A stretch of DNA of 64,000 bases from Tahibacter aquaticus. GTDB lineage: Bacteria; Pseudomonadota; Gammaproteobacteria; Xanthomonadales; Rhodanobacteraceae. Below are positions 33,245 to 41,553 of the stretch, piece by piece. The number at the start of each line of letters is the position of its first letter. Position 1 is the stretch's first letter. The notes below the pieces were generated by a model. It worked only from the letters and a program-made list of their open reading frames with translations. It had not been told where the DNA came from and searched no databases. The stretch is taken from positions 1 through 64,000 of the forward strand of contig NZ_SNZH01000004.1 of the NCBI RefSeq assembly GCF_004363655.1, given 5' to 3'. Both the position numbers and the translations under genes were made by a program.

Positions 33245-34951
33245 GTGCCATTTTTTCCTCGCCCATTCCCACCGGTGTGGATGGCGCTGTGGCTCGGCGT
33301 CGTCCTGGTTTCGGCGTTCCAGCACCGCCCCGCTGACTGGGCATCGGTGCGCGTCCTGGGCACCGCCTGGGACATGTGGAACCACGAACAGTATTGGGTA
33401 CCGCTACACAACGGGCAACCCGATCCCAACGTCATGCCGCTGATTTACTGGCTGATCCACGCTGGCTGGACGCTGAGTGGGGTCAATGACGCGTGGCCCC
33501 GGCTGCTTCAAGCGGTTTTGGGCGCCATCTGGCTAGGCCTGGGTGCGGCCCTGGCCCGGCAGTGGGCACCACTCGAAAAACACGATGGGGTTCCGTGGCT
33601 GCTCATCGCCGGCGCCCTACCACTGGTGGCAGCACTCCAGATCAGCAACGACCTGCTGACCGCCGTGTGTGTCGTCGCCGCCTTGTTGGCACTCAGCGGT
33701 CGGCCCGCGTGGTTGGGCTTCACGCTTTCCCTAGCTGCCGGGCTCCTGACCGCCGGTCCGTTGATGCTGGGCTTTGTGGCGCTACCGCTGCTCCTCGGGC
33801 CGTGGTGGAGCGCATCGGCACGGGAGGACCGCCGCCGCTGGTATCGCCGCGCACGCCTGTCCACGCTCACCGCCATCGTGATCTTCCTGACGTGGGCGAG
33901 TTTCGCGGGCACCGTCGGCGGTGCGGCCTACCGCGTCCGATTGATGGCGATCGAACCGCTGCGTTCGATCCTGGAGATCTTCGAGGCACTGACACAGCCT
34001 GCGGCGCTCGCCCTGTTGGCCGCGCTGCTGTTGCCGTGGGCGCTGTGGCCGCGCCTGTGGCGCGCCGTATTCGCCTGGCGGAGGCCATTCGACGACGCAA
34101 GCCGCTTCGCGCTCACCGTGGTTGCGTCGGGCCTGGTGCTGGCACTGTGGGTGCCCCGCGCGAGCTTCGGCAGCGTTCTCGCGATTCTGCCAATGGCCGG
34201 AATCGTGCTCATCGGTGCACTGCGCGCGCACGAAGCCACCGGCGCGCCTCCCTCGCGGTTCTGGGGACCCTGGCCATTTGCCTGCCTGATGCTGATGGTG
34301 GCCATTTTGGTTGGCTGGGGCGTGCCGTGGCTGGCCGCTCGTGCGGATGCACCGCCGTGGATCCACCTACTCGCGTCCTGGAGCGCAGGAATCACCTTGG
34401 TGCTGGCGATCCTGGCAGGTCTGCTGCTGAGCGTCCCGCACGCGCTGGGTGCACAGCTGCGCACTACGGCGACCGTCTCGCTGCTCGTGCTGGCGCTCGG
34501 CTACGGTCTGTTCGCCAGGCTGTTTGCCGCTGCGTTCGATCCTGAGCCCGCTGCGACACTGATTGCGCGTGCGGCGGCCGCAGGGCAGCCCATCGCACGC
34601 ATCGGCCGCTACCAAGGCGAGCTGCATTTTTACGCACACCTGACTGAGCCGGTCGCCGAAATCACTGAGACCGACGTGCTGGTCTGGGCACGCGCACACA
34701 CCTCTGGGCTGATCGTGCAGTATCCGGAACACGCCGATGCCACGGCGTTGCGCGCCGGAGCACTCCTGGTGGCTCCGTTTGGCCGCCGCTGGATGGTGAT
34801 TTGGCCAGCCGCTGCCCTTCTTTCAGCGCCTACACCGTTGTCGGCTGGTCGGCCCAATCGCGCAGCGCTGCCACTACACGCCCGTCGCTGTAGCGGCAAT
34901 CGCGGTACTGGTCCTTCAGAACAGCAGAAACTGCATCGTGAAATGACCTAG
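33245..34951 (+). CDS. ArnT/GT39-like paralogue lacking catalytic lysines
   Basis: 568 aa from GTG 33245, chosen because it aligns with the ATG of the next paralogue and lies at the same distance (32 nt) from its -10 element. Multi-helix GT-C protein clearly homologous to the 35011-36645 product (TAWDMWNHEQYWVP / VAWEMWNQGTFLVP; PLIYWLIHAGW / PLLFWLIHAGW; GPWWSASAREDRRRWYRRA). At two normally invariant Lys positions it has Met64 (NVMPLIYW instead of HKVPLLFW) and Ala170 (LLTAGPLM instead of LLTKGPVM). It may be a non-catalytic partner or have a different donor. The C-terminus has a ~45-aa low-complexity extension. Confidence 0.8.
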   Translation: MPFFPRPFPPVWMALWLGVVLVSAFQHRPADWASVRVLGTAWDMWNHEQYWVPLHNGQPDPNVMPLIYWLIHAGWTLSGVNDAWPRLLQAVLGAIWLGLGAALARQWAPLEKHDGVPWLLIAGALPLVAALQISNDLLTAVCVVAALLALSGRPAWLGFTLSLAAGLLTAGPLMLGFVALPLLLGPWWSASAREDRRRWYRRARLSTLTAIVIFLTWASFAGTVGGAAYRVRLMAIEPLRSILEIFEALTQPAALALLAALLLPWALWPRLWRAVFAWRRPFDDASRFALTVVASGLVLALWVPRASFGSVLAILPMAGIVLIGALRAHEATGAPPSRFWGPWPFACLMLMVAILVGWGVPWLAARADAPPWIHLLASWSAGITLVLAILAGLLLSVPHALGAQLRTTATVSLLVLALGYGLFARLFAAAFDPEPAATLIARAAAAGQPIARIGRYQGELHFYAHLTEPVAEITETDVLVWARAHTSGLIVQYPEHADATALRAGALLVAPFGRRWMVIWPAAALLSAPTPLSAGRPNRAALPLHARRCSGNRGTGPSEQQKLHREMT

Positions 34952-34984
34952 TAAGTCAGCTGTAAGTTGTGCCCTGCCTACACT
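34950..34984 (+). promoter_or_regulatory. GTAAG-N6-GTAAG box and -10 element before glycosyltransferase 3
   Basis: GTAAG at 34951-34955 and 34962-34966, then 12 bases, then TACACT (34979-34984), then 32 bases from hexamer start to the ATG at 35011. It lies directly after the stop codon of the previous glycosyltransferase, so the two genes have separate but identical promoters. Binder unknown; a PmrA/ColR-like response regulator is inferred. Confidence 0.65.
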
Positions 34985-35010
34985 GCGGTGCTCCAGCCTA
35001 CGCGTGCAGC

Positions 35011-36645
35011 ATGCAACCGGCTCTCTTTCGCTTTTCTCCACCGGCTTGGCTGGTTCTGTGGGTATGCGCCTTGCTCTGGGCCATCTTCCAGCACGGCCCA
35101 CTGCCGCTGTACTCCACGCGCACGCTCGGTGTCGCCTGGGAAATGTGGAATCAGGGCACATTTCTCGTGCCACATACGAATGGCGCGCCCTACAGCCACA
35201 AGGTTCCATTGCTGTTCTGGCTGATCCACGCTGGCTGGGCGGCGTTCGGTGTCAACGACGTCTGGCCGCGCATCCTGCAAGTGCTCATCGCTGCAGCTTG
35301 GCTGTTCACGAGCGCGCGGCTGGCACAGGCTGCCAACATCGGCAAACCCTCAGCCGCGTCGCTCGTGCCGTGGCTGCTCATCGCCCTTCCCTATCCCTTT
35401 TTGTTCAGCCTGCAGATCATGTATGAGGTGCTGCTGGCACTGTGCGTCGCGGCCGCCTTGTGCGCCCTGACCGGGCGACCACGCTGGCATTGGTTTGCCT
35501 TGGCTATCGGTGCCGGCCTGCTGACCAAGGGGCCGGTGATGCTGCTGCACGTAGTGTTCCCATGGCTGCTGGGACCATGGTGGAGCGAAGCCGCCCGAAG
35601 CAACCGCCGGCACTGGTATAGCGGCGGGCTGCTGGCCATCGCCGGGGGCATCGCCCTCCTGCTGGCCTGGGCAGTTCCGGCAGGCTTTGTCGGTGGCGAG
35701 GACTATCGCCGCGAACTGTTCTTCCTTCAGACCGCCGGTCGGGTCGTGGCCAGCTTCGACCACGCTCGCCCGGTGTTCTGGTATCTGCCGATGCTGCTCG
35801 TCCTGATGCTGCCTTGGGCAACCTGGCCACGTGTCTGGCACGCCCTCGCCACCGCACGCGGCCCGATGACCGACAATGAGCGATTTGCCGTCAGCTGGGT
35901 CCTTCCGACGTTTGTGGTGTTCTGTCTGATTTCTGGCAAGCAGGTCTACTACCTGCTACCCCTGGTGCCGGGTATGGCGATGTTGCTCGCGGCCGCCCTG
36001 CGCCGGCAGCAATCCCGCATGCTCGGCAACGGGCGGCGCTGGCGCGCCTGGCCGATCGCTACTGTCTTGATAGGCATTGCACTACTGCTAGCCGCACTGC
36101 CCGTCTGGCGCGCCCACGCGGCAAACGCGCCCCACTGGGTTGCCGATACGTATGCCACCGCGCCCTGGTTTGCTGCCGGATTCCTGGCGCTTGGCGCGGT
36201 GTGTCTGCTGGGTGACCCCCGGCACGAGCTGCAACGCATCGCGGTTTGCGTCCTGCTCGGCGTCGCGCTCGTGCACACCGTGTTCGCCCGTTCCCTGTTC
36301 CACCACTTCGACTTGCGCCCGGCCGCTGCCGTGCTCGCACGTGCCGAAGCAGAAGGTCGCCCTATCGCCAACGTCGGCCGCTACGAAGCCCAGTTCCACT
36401 TTGTCGCGCGTCTCAACCGTCCATTGGTGGAAATCGAAGCGCACGATATTGGTGCCTGGGCCAAGGCCAACCCTGATGGCGTCATCGTGCGCTACCCGGC
36501 GCGCACGGAACCCGCCGACGAGAAGGCGGCTCTGCTGGTTCAGCCATTCCGGTCCCGCTGGATCGAAATCTGGGACGCGCAAACGCTGGCGATGACAACG
36601 GCGTCAGCGTTCGACGAGACCACTACTCTCTTTCCGCAGGAATAG
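35011..36645 (+). CDS. ArnT/GT39-like membrane glycosyltransferase
   Basis: 544 aa from ATG 35011 (the frame is open further upstream, over the promoter). Helix 1 at residues ~11-28, then a periplasmic loop with GVAWEMWNQG and YSHKVPLLFWL (Lys64), a second loop with QIMYEVLLAL (Glu139) and GLLTKGPVM (Lys173): the acidic and Lys residues of active GT-C enzymes are kept here, in contrast with the upstream paralogue. It transfers a sugar from a polyprenyl-phosphate donor in the periplasm. The C-terminal periplasmic part (GRYEAQFHFVARLNRPLVEI) is shared with the paralogue. It is preceded by its own GTAAG box. Confidence 0.85.
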   Translation: MQPALFRFSPPAWLVLWVCALLWAIFQHGPLPLYSTRTLGVAWEMWNQGTFLVPHTNGAPYSHKVPLLFWLIHAGWAAFGVNDVWPRILQVLIAAAWLFTSARLAQAANIGKPSAASLVPWLLIALPYPFLFSLQIMYEVLLALCVAAALCALTGRPRWHWFALAIGAGLLTKGPVMLLHVVFPWLLGPWWSEAARSNRRHWYSGGLLAIAGGIALLLAWAVPAGFVGGEDYRRELFFLQTAGRVVASFDHARPVFWYLPMLLVLMLPWATWPRVWHALATARGPMTDNERFAVSWVLPTFVVFCLISGKQVYYLLPLVPGMAMLLAAALRRQQSRMLGNGRRWRAWPIATVLIGIALLLAALPVWRAHAANAPHWVADTYATAPWFAAGFLALGAVCLLGDPRHELQRIAVCVLLGVALVHTVFARSLFHHFDLRPAAAVLARAEAEGRPIANVGRYEAQFHFVARLNRPLVEIEAHDIGAWAKANPDGVIVRYPARTEPADEKAALLVQPFRSRWIEIWDAQTLAMTTASAFDETTTLFPQE

Positions 36646-36699
36646 AGCAACGAATCTGGCCAACGACCTCGGGGGGAATGCCTCGCTTTCTGTTCCCCA

Positions 36700-37185
36700 T
36701 CACGACTGCAGATCGGTATCCCCATTCGAGCGCCGTTCCGACGGTGCAAGGCGGATAGCCGCCAGCGTCAGGACAGTGATGGTCGTCGCCAGCAGAGCCA
36801 GACCAAGCGCGCCCAATCCCACCGTCACCCCGATGGCCGCCGTCATCCAGATACCGGCAGCTGTGGTGAGGCCGTGGATTTCGCGCTCGGCGGCCAGCTT
36901 GAGGATGGCACCGCCACCGATGAAGCCGATGCCTGTCGTCAGTCCCTGCACGACACGGGAAATACCGTCTGACGACATGCCGCTACCCTGGCAGGCGACG
37001 ACGAACAGGGCCGTTCCCAGGCAAACCAGCATATGGGTTCGCAAACCCGCCGACTTACCCATGCTTTTCCGCTCCCATCCCACTGCAGCGCCCAGCAGTG
37101 CAGCGGCAATCAGACGGATGACCACATGCGCTAGCTGTCGCGCATCGGGAAATCCGGCGGCGAGTTCATCCCAAAGCACTTCCAT
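36700..37185 (-). CDS. mgtC: MgtC/SapB-family membrane protein
   Basis: 161 aa with four to five membrane helices. Signature segments: IRLIAAALLGAAVGWERKSM, AGLRTHMLVCLGTALFVV, TTGIGFIGGGAILK and LTTAAGIWMTAAIGVTVGLG, all typical of the MgtC/SapB N-terminal domain. MgtC proteins are linked to low-Mg2+ growth and inhibit F-type ATPase in Salmonella; this short form lacks the soluble C-terminal domain. It sits beside the ArnT-like genes, which in other bacteria share PhoP/PmrA-type control with mgtC, consistent with a Mg2+/cationic-peptide response (inference). Confidence 0.9.
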   Translation of the reverse strand: MEVLWDELAAGFPDARQLAHVVIRLIAAALLGAAVGWERKSMGKSAGLRTHMLVCLGTALFVVACQGSGMSSDGISRVVQGLTTGIGFIGGGAILKLAAEREIHGLTTAAGIWMTAAIGVTVGLGALGLALLATTITVLTLAAIRLAPSERRSNGDTDLQS

Positions 37186-37403
37186 AGCGACCTCTCATTT
37201 TTCTGTGATCGGGGGGCACGGGCCACCACGATGGAACTGACGCCGGCATAGCGCGATGCATAGCACGCAACGCGTGAGGCGTTCCTGCGTTCTGCCTTCG
37301 CGCACCGACTGTCGTCCAGGCGCACTTACCGTGGAATTACGGCCGATTTCACCCTCCGGGAGCCAACAAGCTGGCCAACCCGAACGAAGGACGGCCAGCG
37401 GTT

Positions 37404-37974
37404 CTACCGGGTAGCGCGGCTAGGCACTGAAGACCACAGCCGGCAGAGACCCCAAGCGTCCAATGGCGCAAGGAAGAACACCGTCGCCATGCCCGGGAAA
37501 TACCCGTAAGCGTGCCGGGTCAGCAGAGGAACCACGAAATGGGCGAGCTCACTCACCGCCATCGAGGCGAAGAACGTGTAGGCGAGATAGGCTCCCGAGG
37601 GATGCCGCCGGTTTATTAGCCAGGGCACCAACAGCCAGGCACCTGCGGAATCACGAGCAGTAGCAAGAACAACAGCGGCGTGGTTTCGGGCACCGGGATG
37701 CCGGTGATTTCCCGGGAAAGGGTTTCGAAGAACCCAGCGCGGTTTTCCTCAACCTTGTGCAGGACGAACGCCGCCAGCGTCAGCCAGTACGGTGCGCGGA
37801 TCGAGGCAAACGGTGTATCCGTGGGACGAAACCACCAGAAGAGAAAACCGCTGCCGTAACCGATGAGGAAAATGCCTGCGACCAGTGCACCGAGTATACG
37901 TAGCCCACCGCCGGCACCGGCAGTGTAAAAGCGAGCGCAGCGAAGATAGACAGTGGGGTTCGCTGCAGCCTCAT
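37404..37974 (-). pseudogene. HXXEE-domain membrane protein, broken by two frameshifts
   Basis: Read on the minus strand from ATG 37974 the protein falls into three frames. First: MRLQRTPLSIFAALAFTLPV and a helix. Second: a helix ending LIGYGSGFLFWWFRPTDTPF, then YWLTLAAFVLHKVEENRAGF with the His-x-x-Glu-Glu motif. Third: PWLINRRHPSGAYLAYTFFA, SELAHFVVPL and FPGMATVFFLAPLDAWGL. The pieces are contiguous, hydrophobic and complementary, so one HXXEE-type membrane protein (~190 aa) has suffered two indels, near 37900 and near 37630. Sequencing error is possible but would need two events. The molecular role of the family is not known. Confidence 0.6.
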
Positions 37975-38057
37975 TGTCGATGCTCCGACGGTCAGCAACG
38001 CACGACTTTACGCGACACGGCGCAAGGGATCGTCACCGGTGGTTTCAAGCACGACCG

Positions 38058-38678
38058 TCACGCACGGAACTCGGGCCACGCCGAACGGATCACGCGAATC
38101 GCCGAGCGCAAGAACAGCAATGCGATGGCGAGGCCAACCACGATGTCCGGCCAGCCAGCGCCAAACCATGCCACCGCGCCGGCCGCCACGAGCACACCGA
38201 GGTTAGCGATCACGTCATTGCGCGAGCATTCGAACGTGCTGCTCATGTTGACGTTCAGCGCGCGGAAGCGCCACAGCAGTGCCAGGCAAGTCAGGTTCGC
38301 AACCAGTGCCAGCGAACCGAATATCAGCATGAGGTGCGTCGACGGCGGCACGCCGTGAACGAGCTTCAGCGCAATGTCGATGACGATAACGGCAAAGAAC
38401 ACCAGGATGAGTCCACCCTTAGCCAGTGCTGCGCCGGCCTCCCAACGTTGGCCGCGCCCCAGGGCAAACAGGCTCAGACCGTAGACCACGGCGTCACCGA
38501 GCATGTCCACAGCGTCGGCCTGAAGTGCCGATGATCGCGCGACCAAGCCCGCAGAGAACTCGGCGAAAAACATGACGGCGTTGATGACCAGCACGATGAT
38601 CAGCACCCGCCGCTGCTCAGCCTGTGCAGCCAGCTTGGCGAGCGCTTCGCCTTTCTTGTTGCAGCAATCGTCACCCAT
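38058..38678 (-). CDS. Short CDF-family cation exporter under MerR control
   Basis: 206 aa. N-terminal Cys pair (MGDDCCNKK), then six membrane helices with ALQADAVDMLGDAVVYGLSL in TM2 (Asp-rich metal site) and CSRNDVIANLGVLVAAGAV in TM5. It ends straight after TM6, so it lacks the cytoplasmic CDF dimer domain. Such short CDF proteins accompany CadR/PbrR/CueR-type regulators and export Cd/Zn/Pb-like cations. It is divergently transcribed from the MerR-type gene at 38864 and has the long-spacer promoter at 38830-38860 in its direction. Confidence 0.85.
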   Translation of the reverse strand: MGDDCCNKKGEALAKLAAQAEQRRVLIIVLVINAVMFFAEFSAGLVARSSALQADAVDMLGDAVVYGLSLFALGRGQRWEAGAALAKGGLILVFFAVIVIDIALKLVHGVPPSTHLMLIFGSLALVANLTCLALLWRFRALNVNMSSTFECSRNDVIANLGVLVAAGAVAWFGAGWPDIVVGLAIALLFLRSAIRVIRSAWPEFRA

Positions 38679-38829
38679 GAGACACGCCCAGCCTCACAGA
38701 CCTTGAATTTCGCATGTGCTCGGCCAGCACCGGTGGATACCCTGGCGTACGACGCGCAGATCTGTGGGCGAGAAGGAAGCGTCTCGAGGGAAACATGATG
38801 GGCTGCGTTGACTGGGGGAGCAGGCCGCC

Positions 38830-38860
38830 CTTATAAACCCTGGAGTTACTCCAGGGTCAA
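38830..38860 (-). promoter_or_regulatory. MerR-type 19-bp-spacer promoter/operator for the CDF gene
   Basis: On the minus strand, TTGACC (38860-38855) and TATAAG (38835-38830) are separated by 19 bp. Between them lies a perfect palindrome at 38837-38857 with arms ACCCTGGAG and CTCCAGGGT around TTA. An over-long spacer filled by a dyad is the hallmark of MerR-family activation by DNA distortion. It points toward the CDF exporter. The MerR gene starts 4 bp beyond the -35 on the other side. Confidence 0.85.
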
Positions 38861-38863
38861 GAG

Positions 38864-39313
38864 ATGAACGAACGACAGACCATTGGCCAGGCGGCTACCG
38901 CCTCGGGCATGCCGGCGGACAACATCCGCTACTACGAGAAAATAGGCTTGGTCGCCAAGCCATCCCGGACGGAGGGCAACTACCGCACCTATGGCCCGAA
39001 CGAAGTGCGCCGCCTGGGCTTTATTCGCCGTGCCCGCGAGCTCGGGTTTTCCATCGAGCAGGTACGGGAAATGCTGGAGATGACACCGCATCACGAGCAA
39101 GATTGCGGCCGGGTGGACCAGCTCACGCACGAGCATCTCCTGAGCATCGATCGCAAGATTGCCGATCTCACGGCACTGCGGCATGAGCTGGAAGCTATGC
39201 TCACGTCCTGCCATGGCGGAACGGTGCGCGACTGCAGGATCCTGGAAGCTATCGCCCCGTCCAAATCCGCAGTCACTCCCCACCGTCATGCGGTCGGCCA
39301 AGCCAAAATCTAG
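38864..39313 (+). CDS. MerR-family metal regulator, CadR/PbrR/ZntR-like
   Basis: 149 aa. N-terminal winged HTH (TIGQAATASGMPADNIRYYE, then NYRTYGPNEVRRLGFIRRAR), dimerisation helix, and the metal loop with Cys81, Cys116 and Cys124 (DC then SCHGGTVRDCRIL). This three-Cys layout is that of divalent-metal sensors of the CadR/PbrR/ZntR group rather than Cu(I)-sensing CueR, which has only the two C-terminal Cys. The C-terminal extension contains His residues (TPHRHAVGQ). It activates the divergent CDF exporter on binding Cd/Pb/Zn (inference). Its ATG is almost against the operator. Confidence 0.88.
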   Translation: MNERQTIGQAATASGMPADNIRYYEKIGLVAKPSRTEGNYRTYGPNEVRRLGFIRRARELGFSIEQVREMLEMTPHHEQDCGRVDQLTHEHLLSIDRKIADLTALRHELEAMLTSCHGGTVRDCRILEAIAPSKSAVTPHRHAVGQAKI

Positions 39314-39645
39314 ATTGATTCCGCCGACATAGGCTTTCGGTAACCGCACGGTGTGATTCCCCGACGGGCGACGCGCGAATAGCTGTCACTGTGTTGGTGT
39401 TGGCGTTATCGCTTTTCTCTTGTCGGGAAGACGGTCTATGCGCTTCGCGCTGGATCTACCTCGAGTTGTTCGACTCGACCGGCAGGCAAAGATTTCCAGC
39501 CGTATATGCCAACCGCTTCTGCGGGTCGGCGAGATGCAAACCCCAGTGATCCCGATTCCCTTAACCCTGAGGTCACGCGGGTCAGTGCGACGTGCGGCCG
39601 GGTTTACCATACTCTGCGTCATTCTTGGAAAGGGAAGCCGCGCGC
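39314..39645. other. Intergenic stretch, nothing recognised
   Basis: About 330 bp between the MerR gene and the methyltransferase. No tRNA, terminator with T-run, repeat or convincing ORF. AAAGGGAAG shortly before 39646 is the only usable signal, a ribosome site for the methyltransferase. Confidence 0.4.
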
Positions 39646-40299
39646 ATGACCAGCACCTCGACTCCCGCTTCTACCAATACAGCGGACACTTCCGATCATT
39701 GGGAGCAGGTATACCGCACGCGTCCATCTGATGAAGTCAGCTGGTATCGTCCGCATTTGGAACGTTCGCTGAGCTTCATCCAAGCCGCATCGCCTGATCA
39801 CCATGCTCGCATCCTGGACGTCGGGGGCGGCGCCTCGACCTTGGTGGACGATCTAGTTGCGCAGGGGTACCAAAATCTGTCAGTGCTGGATCTGGCCGAG
39901 GCGGCACTGCAGCAAGCCCGTGACCGGCTTGGCGAGTCGGCTTCCGCCGTGAAATGGATATCGGCTGACGTGCGCACGGTTTCGTTCGACTCGCACAGCA
40001 TCGACCTATGGCATGACCGTGCCGTTTTCCACTTCCTGACGGATGAGGCGGACCGCGCCAGCTACGTGCGCCAAGTCACCGCCGCACTCAAGCCAGGCGG
40101 CCATCTGGTAATCGCCACCTTTGCACCCGATGGCCCCACCCGCTGCAGCGGCCTGGAGGTTGTTCGCTACGATGCGACTGGCTTGGCACAGGTGTTTGGC
40201 CAGGCCTTTCGCCTGGAAGCACAGGCGGCCGATGCGCACACCACGCCCAACGGCAACACTCAGTCCTTCGTCTATTGCCGCTTTGTGCGCGTGGCGTGA
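39646..40299 (+). CDS. Class I SAM-dependent methyltransferase
   Basis: 217 aa from ATG 39646, with purine-rich AAAGGGAAG upstream. Rossmann methyltransferase motifs: motif [21 protein letters not shown], an acidic end of strand 2 in [11 protein letters not shown], motif II region [13 protein letters not shown], and GGHLVIATF. The pattern HDRAVFHFL is typical of small TehB/thiopurine-like enzymes that detoxify metalloids or thiols, but the substrate cannot be decided. It precedes ynfA on the same strand (~100 nt gap) and may be cotranscribed. Confidence 0.85.
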   Translation: MTSTSTPASTNTADTSDHWEQVYRTRPSDEVSWYRPHLERSLSFIQAASPDHHARILDVGGGASTLVDDLVAQGYQNLSVLDLAEAALQQARDRLGESASAVKWISADVRTVSFDSHSIDLWHDRAVFHFLTDEADRASYVRQVTAALKPGGHLVIATFAPDGPTRCSGLEVVRYDATGLAQVFGQAFRLEAQAADAHTTPNGNTQSFVYCRFVRVA

Positions 40300-40396
40300 C
40301 CGAGAAGGGACGCTGACGTCCCGCCAGGGACGCAAGGAGAGCGCGGATGTCTTCCAGGCTCACGGCTATACGAACTCGCCGCGTGAGGAAAATCGT

Positions 40397-40726
40397 CTGA
40401 ACACCGTCTTGATCTACATCGGCGCCGCCCTGGCAGAAATCGCCGGATGTTTTGGCTTCTGGATGTGGTTGCGGCAAGGCCGGACTGGCTGGTGGCTGCT
40501 GCCAGCCCTGCTGTCCTTGGCGGCGTTTGCCTATCTGCTCACCCTGGTGGAAAGCAACGCTGCTGGCCGGGCCTACGCGGCTTACGGCGGCGTATACATG
40601 GCCGCATCCCTGGCCTGGCTGTGGACCGTCGAAGGGGTACGCCCTGATCGCTGGGATCTCACCGGTGCAACGTTGTGCCTGATCGGGGCGGCGATCGTGC
40701 TCTGGGGACCGCGTGCGGCGGCTTAG
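40397..40726 (+). CDS. ynfA: YnfA/UPF0060 small membrane protein with CTG start
   Basis: 109 aa with four membrane helices ([73 protein letters not shown]), covering the full normal YnfA length. The frame is open 92 codons further upstream, but that part is basic, non-homologous and overlaps the methyltransferase. GAGGA (40385-40389) lies seven bases before a CTG at 40397, which gives exactly the family length, so a rare CTG start is proposed; TTG 40409 is the alternative. The fold resembles SMR exporters; an efflux role is suggested for YnfA in other bacteria. Confidence 0.85.
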   Translation: MNTVLIYIGAALAEIAGCFGFWMWLRQGRTGWWLLPALLSLAAFAYLLTLVESNAAGRAYAAYGGVYMAASLAWLWTVEGVRPDRWDLTGATLCLIGAAIVLWGPRAAA

Positions 40727-40806
40727 GCGCACCCTGTAGAACACTTTCTGCTTCGAACAAGGTCCGCGCAGTGCAGACCAAGCAACCCGGACAAATCCCG
40801 CTTTAC

Positions 40807-41055
40807 CTACGCTGACAGCTCCGGGCTGAACGTGCGCTCCGCCACCACGGTACCGTCTTCCGCCTCGATATGCAGATAGGCCGCCATCCCCGCCGCCACG
40901 ATTTGCGAGCAGATGGACTCGCACCCTGCGATCGCAGCTTCCTGCGTGGCATAGCTCGCCACGACGTCAGATGCCTGCCGATCGGATGCACCTCGAAACA
41001 GTTCCCACTCGGTGCGCTCTGGGTTATAGCGCACGGTGTAATGGCGTCGATACAT
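40807..41055 (-). CDS. Small DUF2188-like hypothetical protein
   Basis: 82 aa from ATG 41055. One alpha/beta unit: RRHYTVRYNPERTEWELFRG, then ATQEAAIAGCESICSQIVAA and a final strand pair AYLHIEAEDGTVVAERTF. The beta-beta-alpha-beta plan with a charged, ligand-free core resembles DUF2188 stress-type proteins, a guess by pattern. Cytoplasmic, no Cys pair or His cluster for metal. It faces ynfA in convergent orientation. Confidence 0.5.
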   Translation of the reverse strand: MYRRHYTVRYNPERTEWELFRGASDRQASDVVASYATQEAAIAGCESICSQIVAAGMAAYLHIEAEDGTVVAERTFSPELSA

Positions 41056-41216
41056 CGATTACCCGGCTCGAAGTTCAGTCAGTCAGTATCAGCTACTACG
41101 CGCCAATTGGGATGACAGCGGATCACGGACTATCGGCGTCAACGGTCGCAGTGATGGCCGCACAGTGGCGCGCACCGATCGCTCCTGCCCTGTCGGCGAA
41201 CTCGACTGCAGACGCG

Positions 41217-41274
41217 AAAAAAGGGGGCGCATCCGCGCCCACTGAAAAACGGTCGCGCGTGTCCACGACCGTTT
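41217..41274 (-). terminator. Two tandem hairpins with T-runs, minus strand
   Basis: Reading on the minus strand: AAACGGTCG (41274-41266), loop, CGACCGTTT (41255-41247) followed by more T; then GGGCGC-GGAT-GCGCCC (41240-41225) followed by CC and six T (41222-41217). Two intrinsic terminators in a row directly after the stop of the gene at 41290. Confidence 0.8.
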
Positions 41275-41289
41275 GATGGAGGAAAGAGC

Positions 41290-41541
41290 TCAGACGCCCG
41301 TGCGTCGACACTCCTGCTCGAGCCATTGGCGCAGTGCAGGTAGCCATTCGGCGGCCTGCTGTCCAACGACGCTGCCCGTAAGCACCGCTTCTCGAAGTTC
41401 AGCGGGAATGGCTTCATCCGGCACGTCGCGAACAACCCGCTTCAGTTCCTGCCGGAGCCGAAACTCGGGGTCGAAACCCACCTGGTGCGGTGAGGCCGCC
41501 TCTGCGGCCAGACTGACGATGCGTTGAATCTCGAAGTACAT
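41290..41541 (-). CDS. Small hypothetical protein
   Basis: 83 aa, helical and acidic/Arg-rich (EIQRIVSLAAEAASPHQVGF, PDEAIPAELREAVLTGSVVG, WLPALRQWLEQECRR). No membrane segment, no recognisable domain. It follows the secreted-protein gene at 41554 on the same strand by 12 nt and is itself followed by two strong terminators, so it is the last gene of a short operon. Function unknown. Confidence 0.55.
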   Translation of the reverse strand: MYFEIQRIVSLAAEAASPHQVGFDPEFRLRQELKRVVRDVPDEAIPAELREAVLTGSVVGQQAAEWLPALRQWLEQECRRTGV

Positions 41542-41553
41542 AGGTGTTTCCGA

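Noticed and set aside
33493-34545. 350-codon plus-strand frame inside the glycosyltransferase
   Set aside because: Arg/Ala/Pro-rich out-of-frame reading of a clear membrane protein; likewise 30814-31764.
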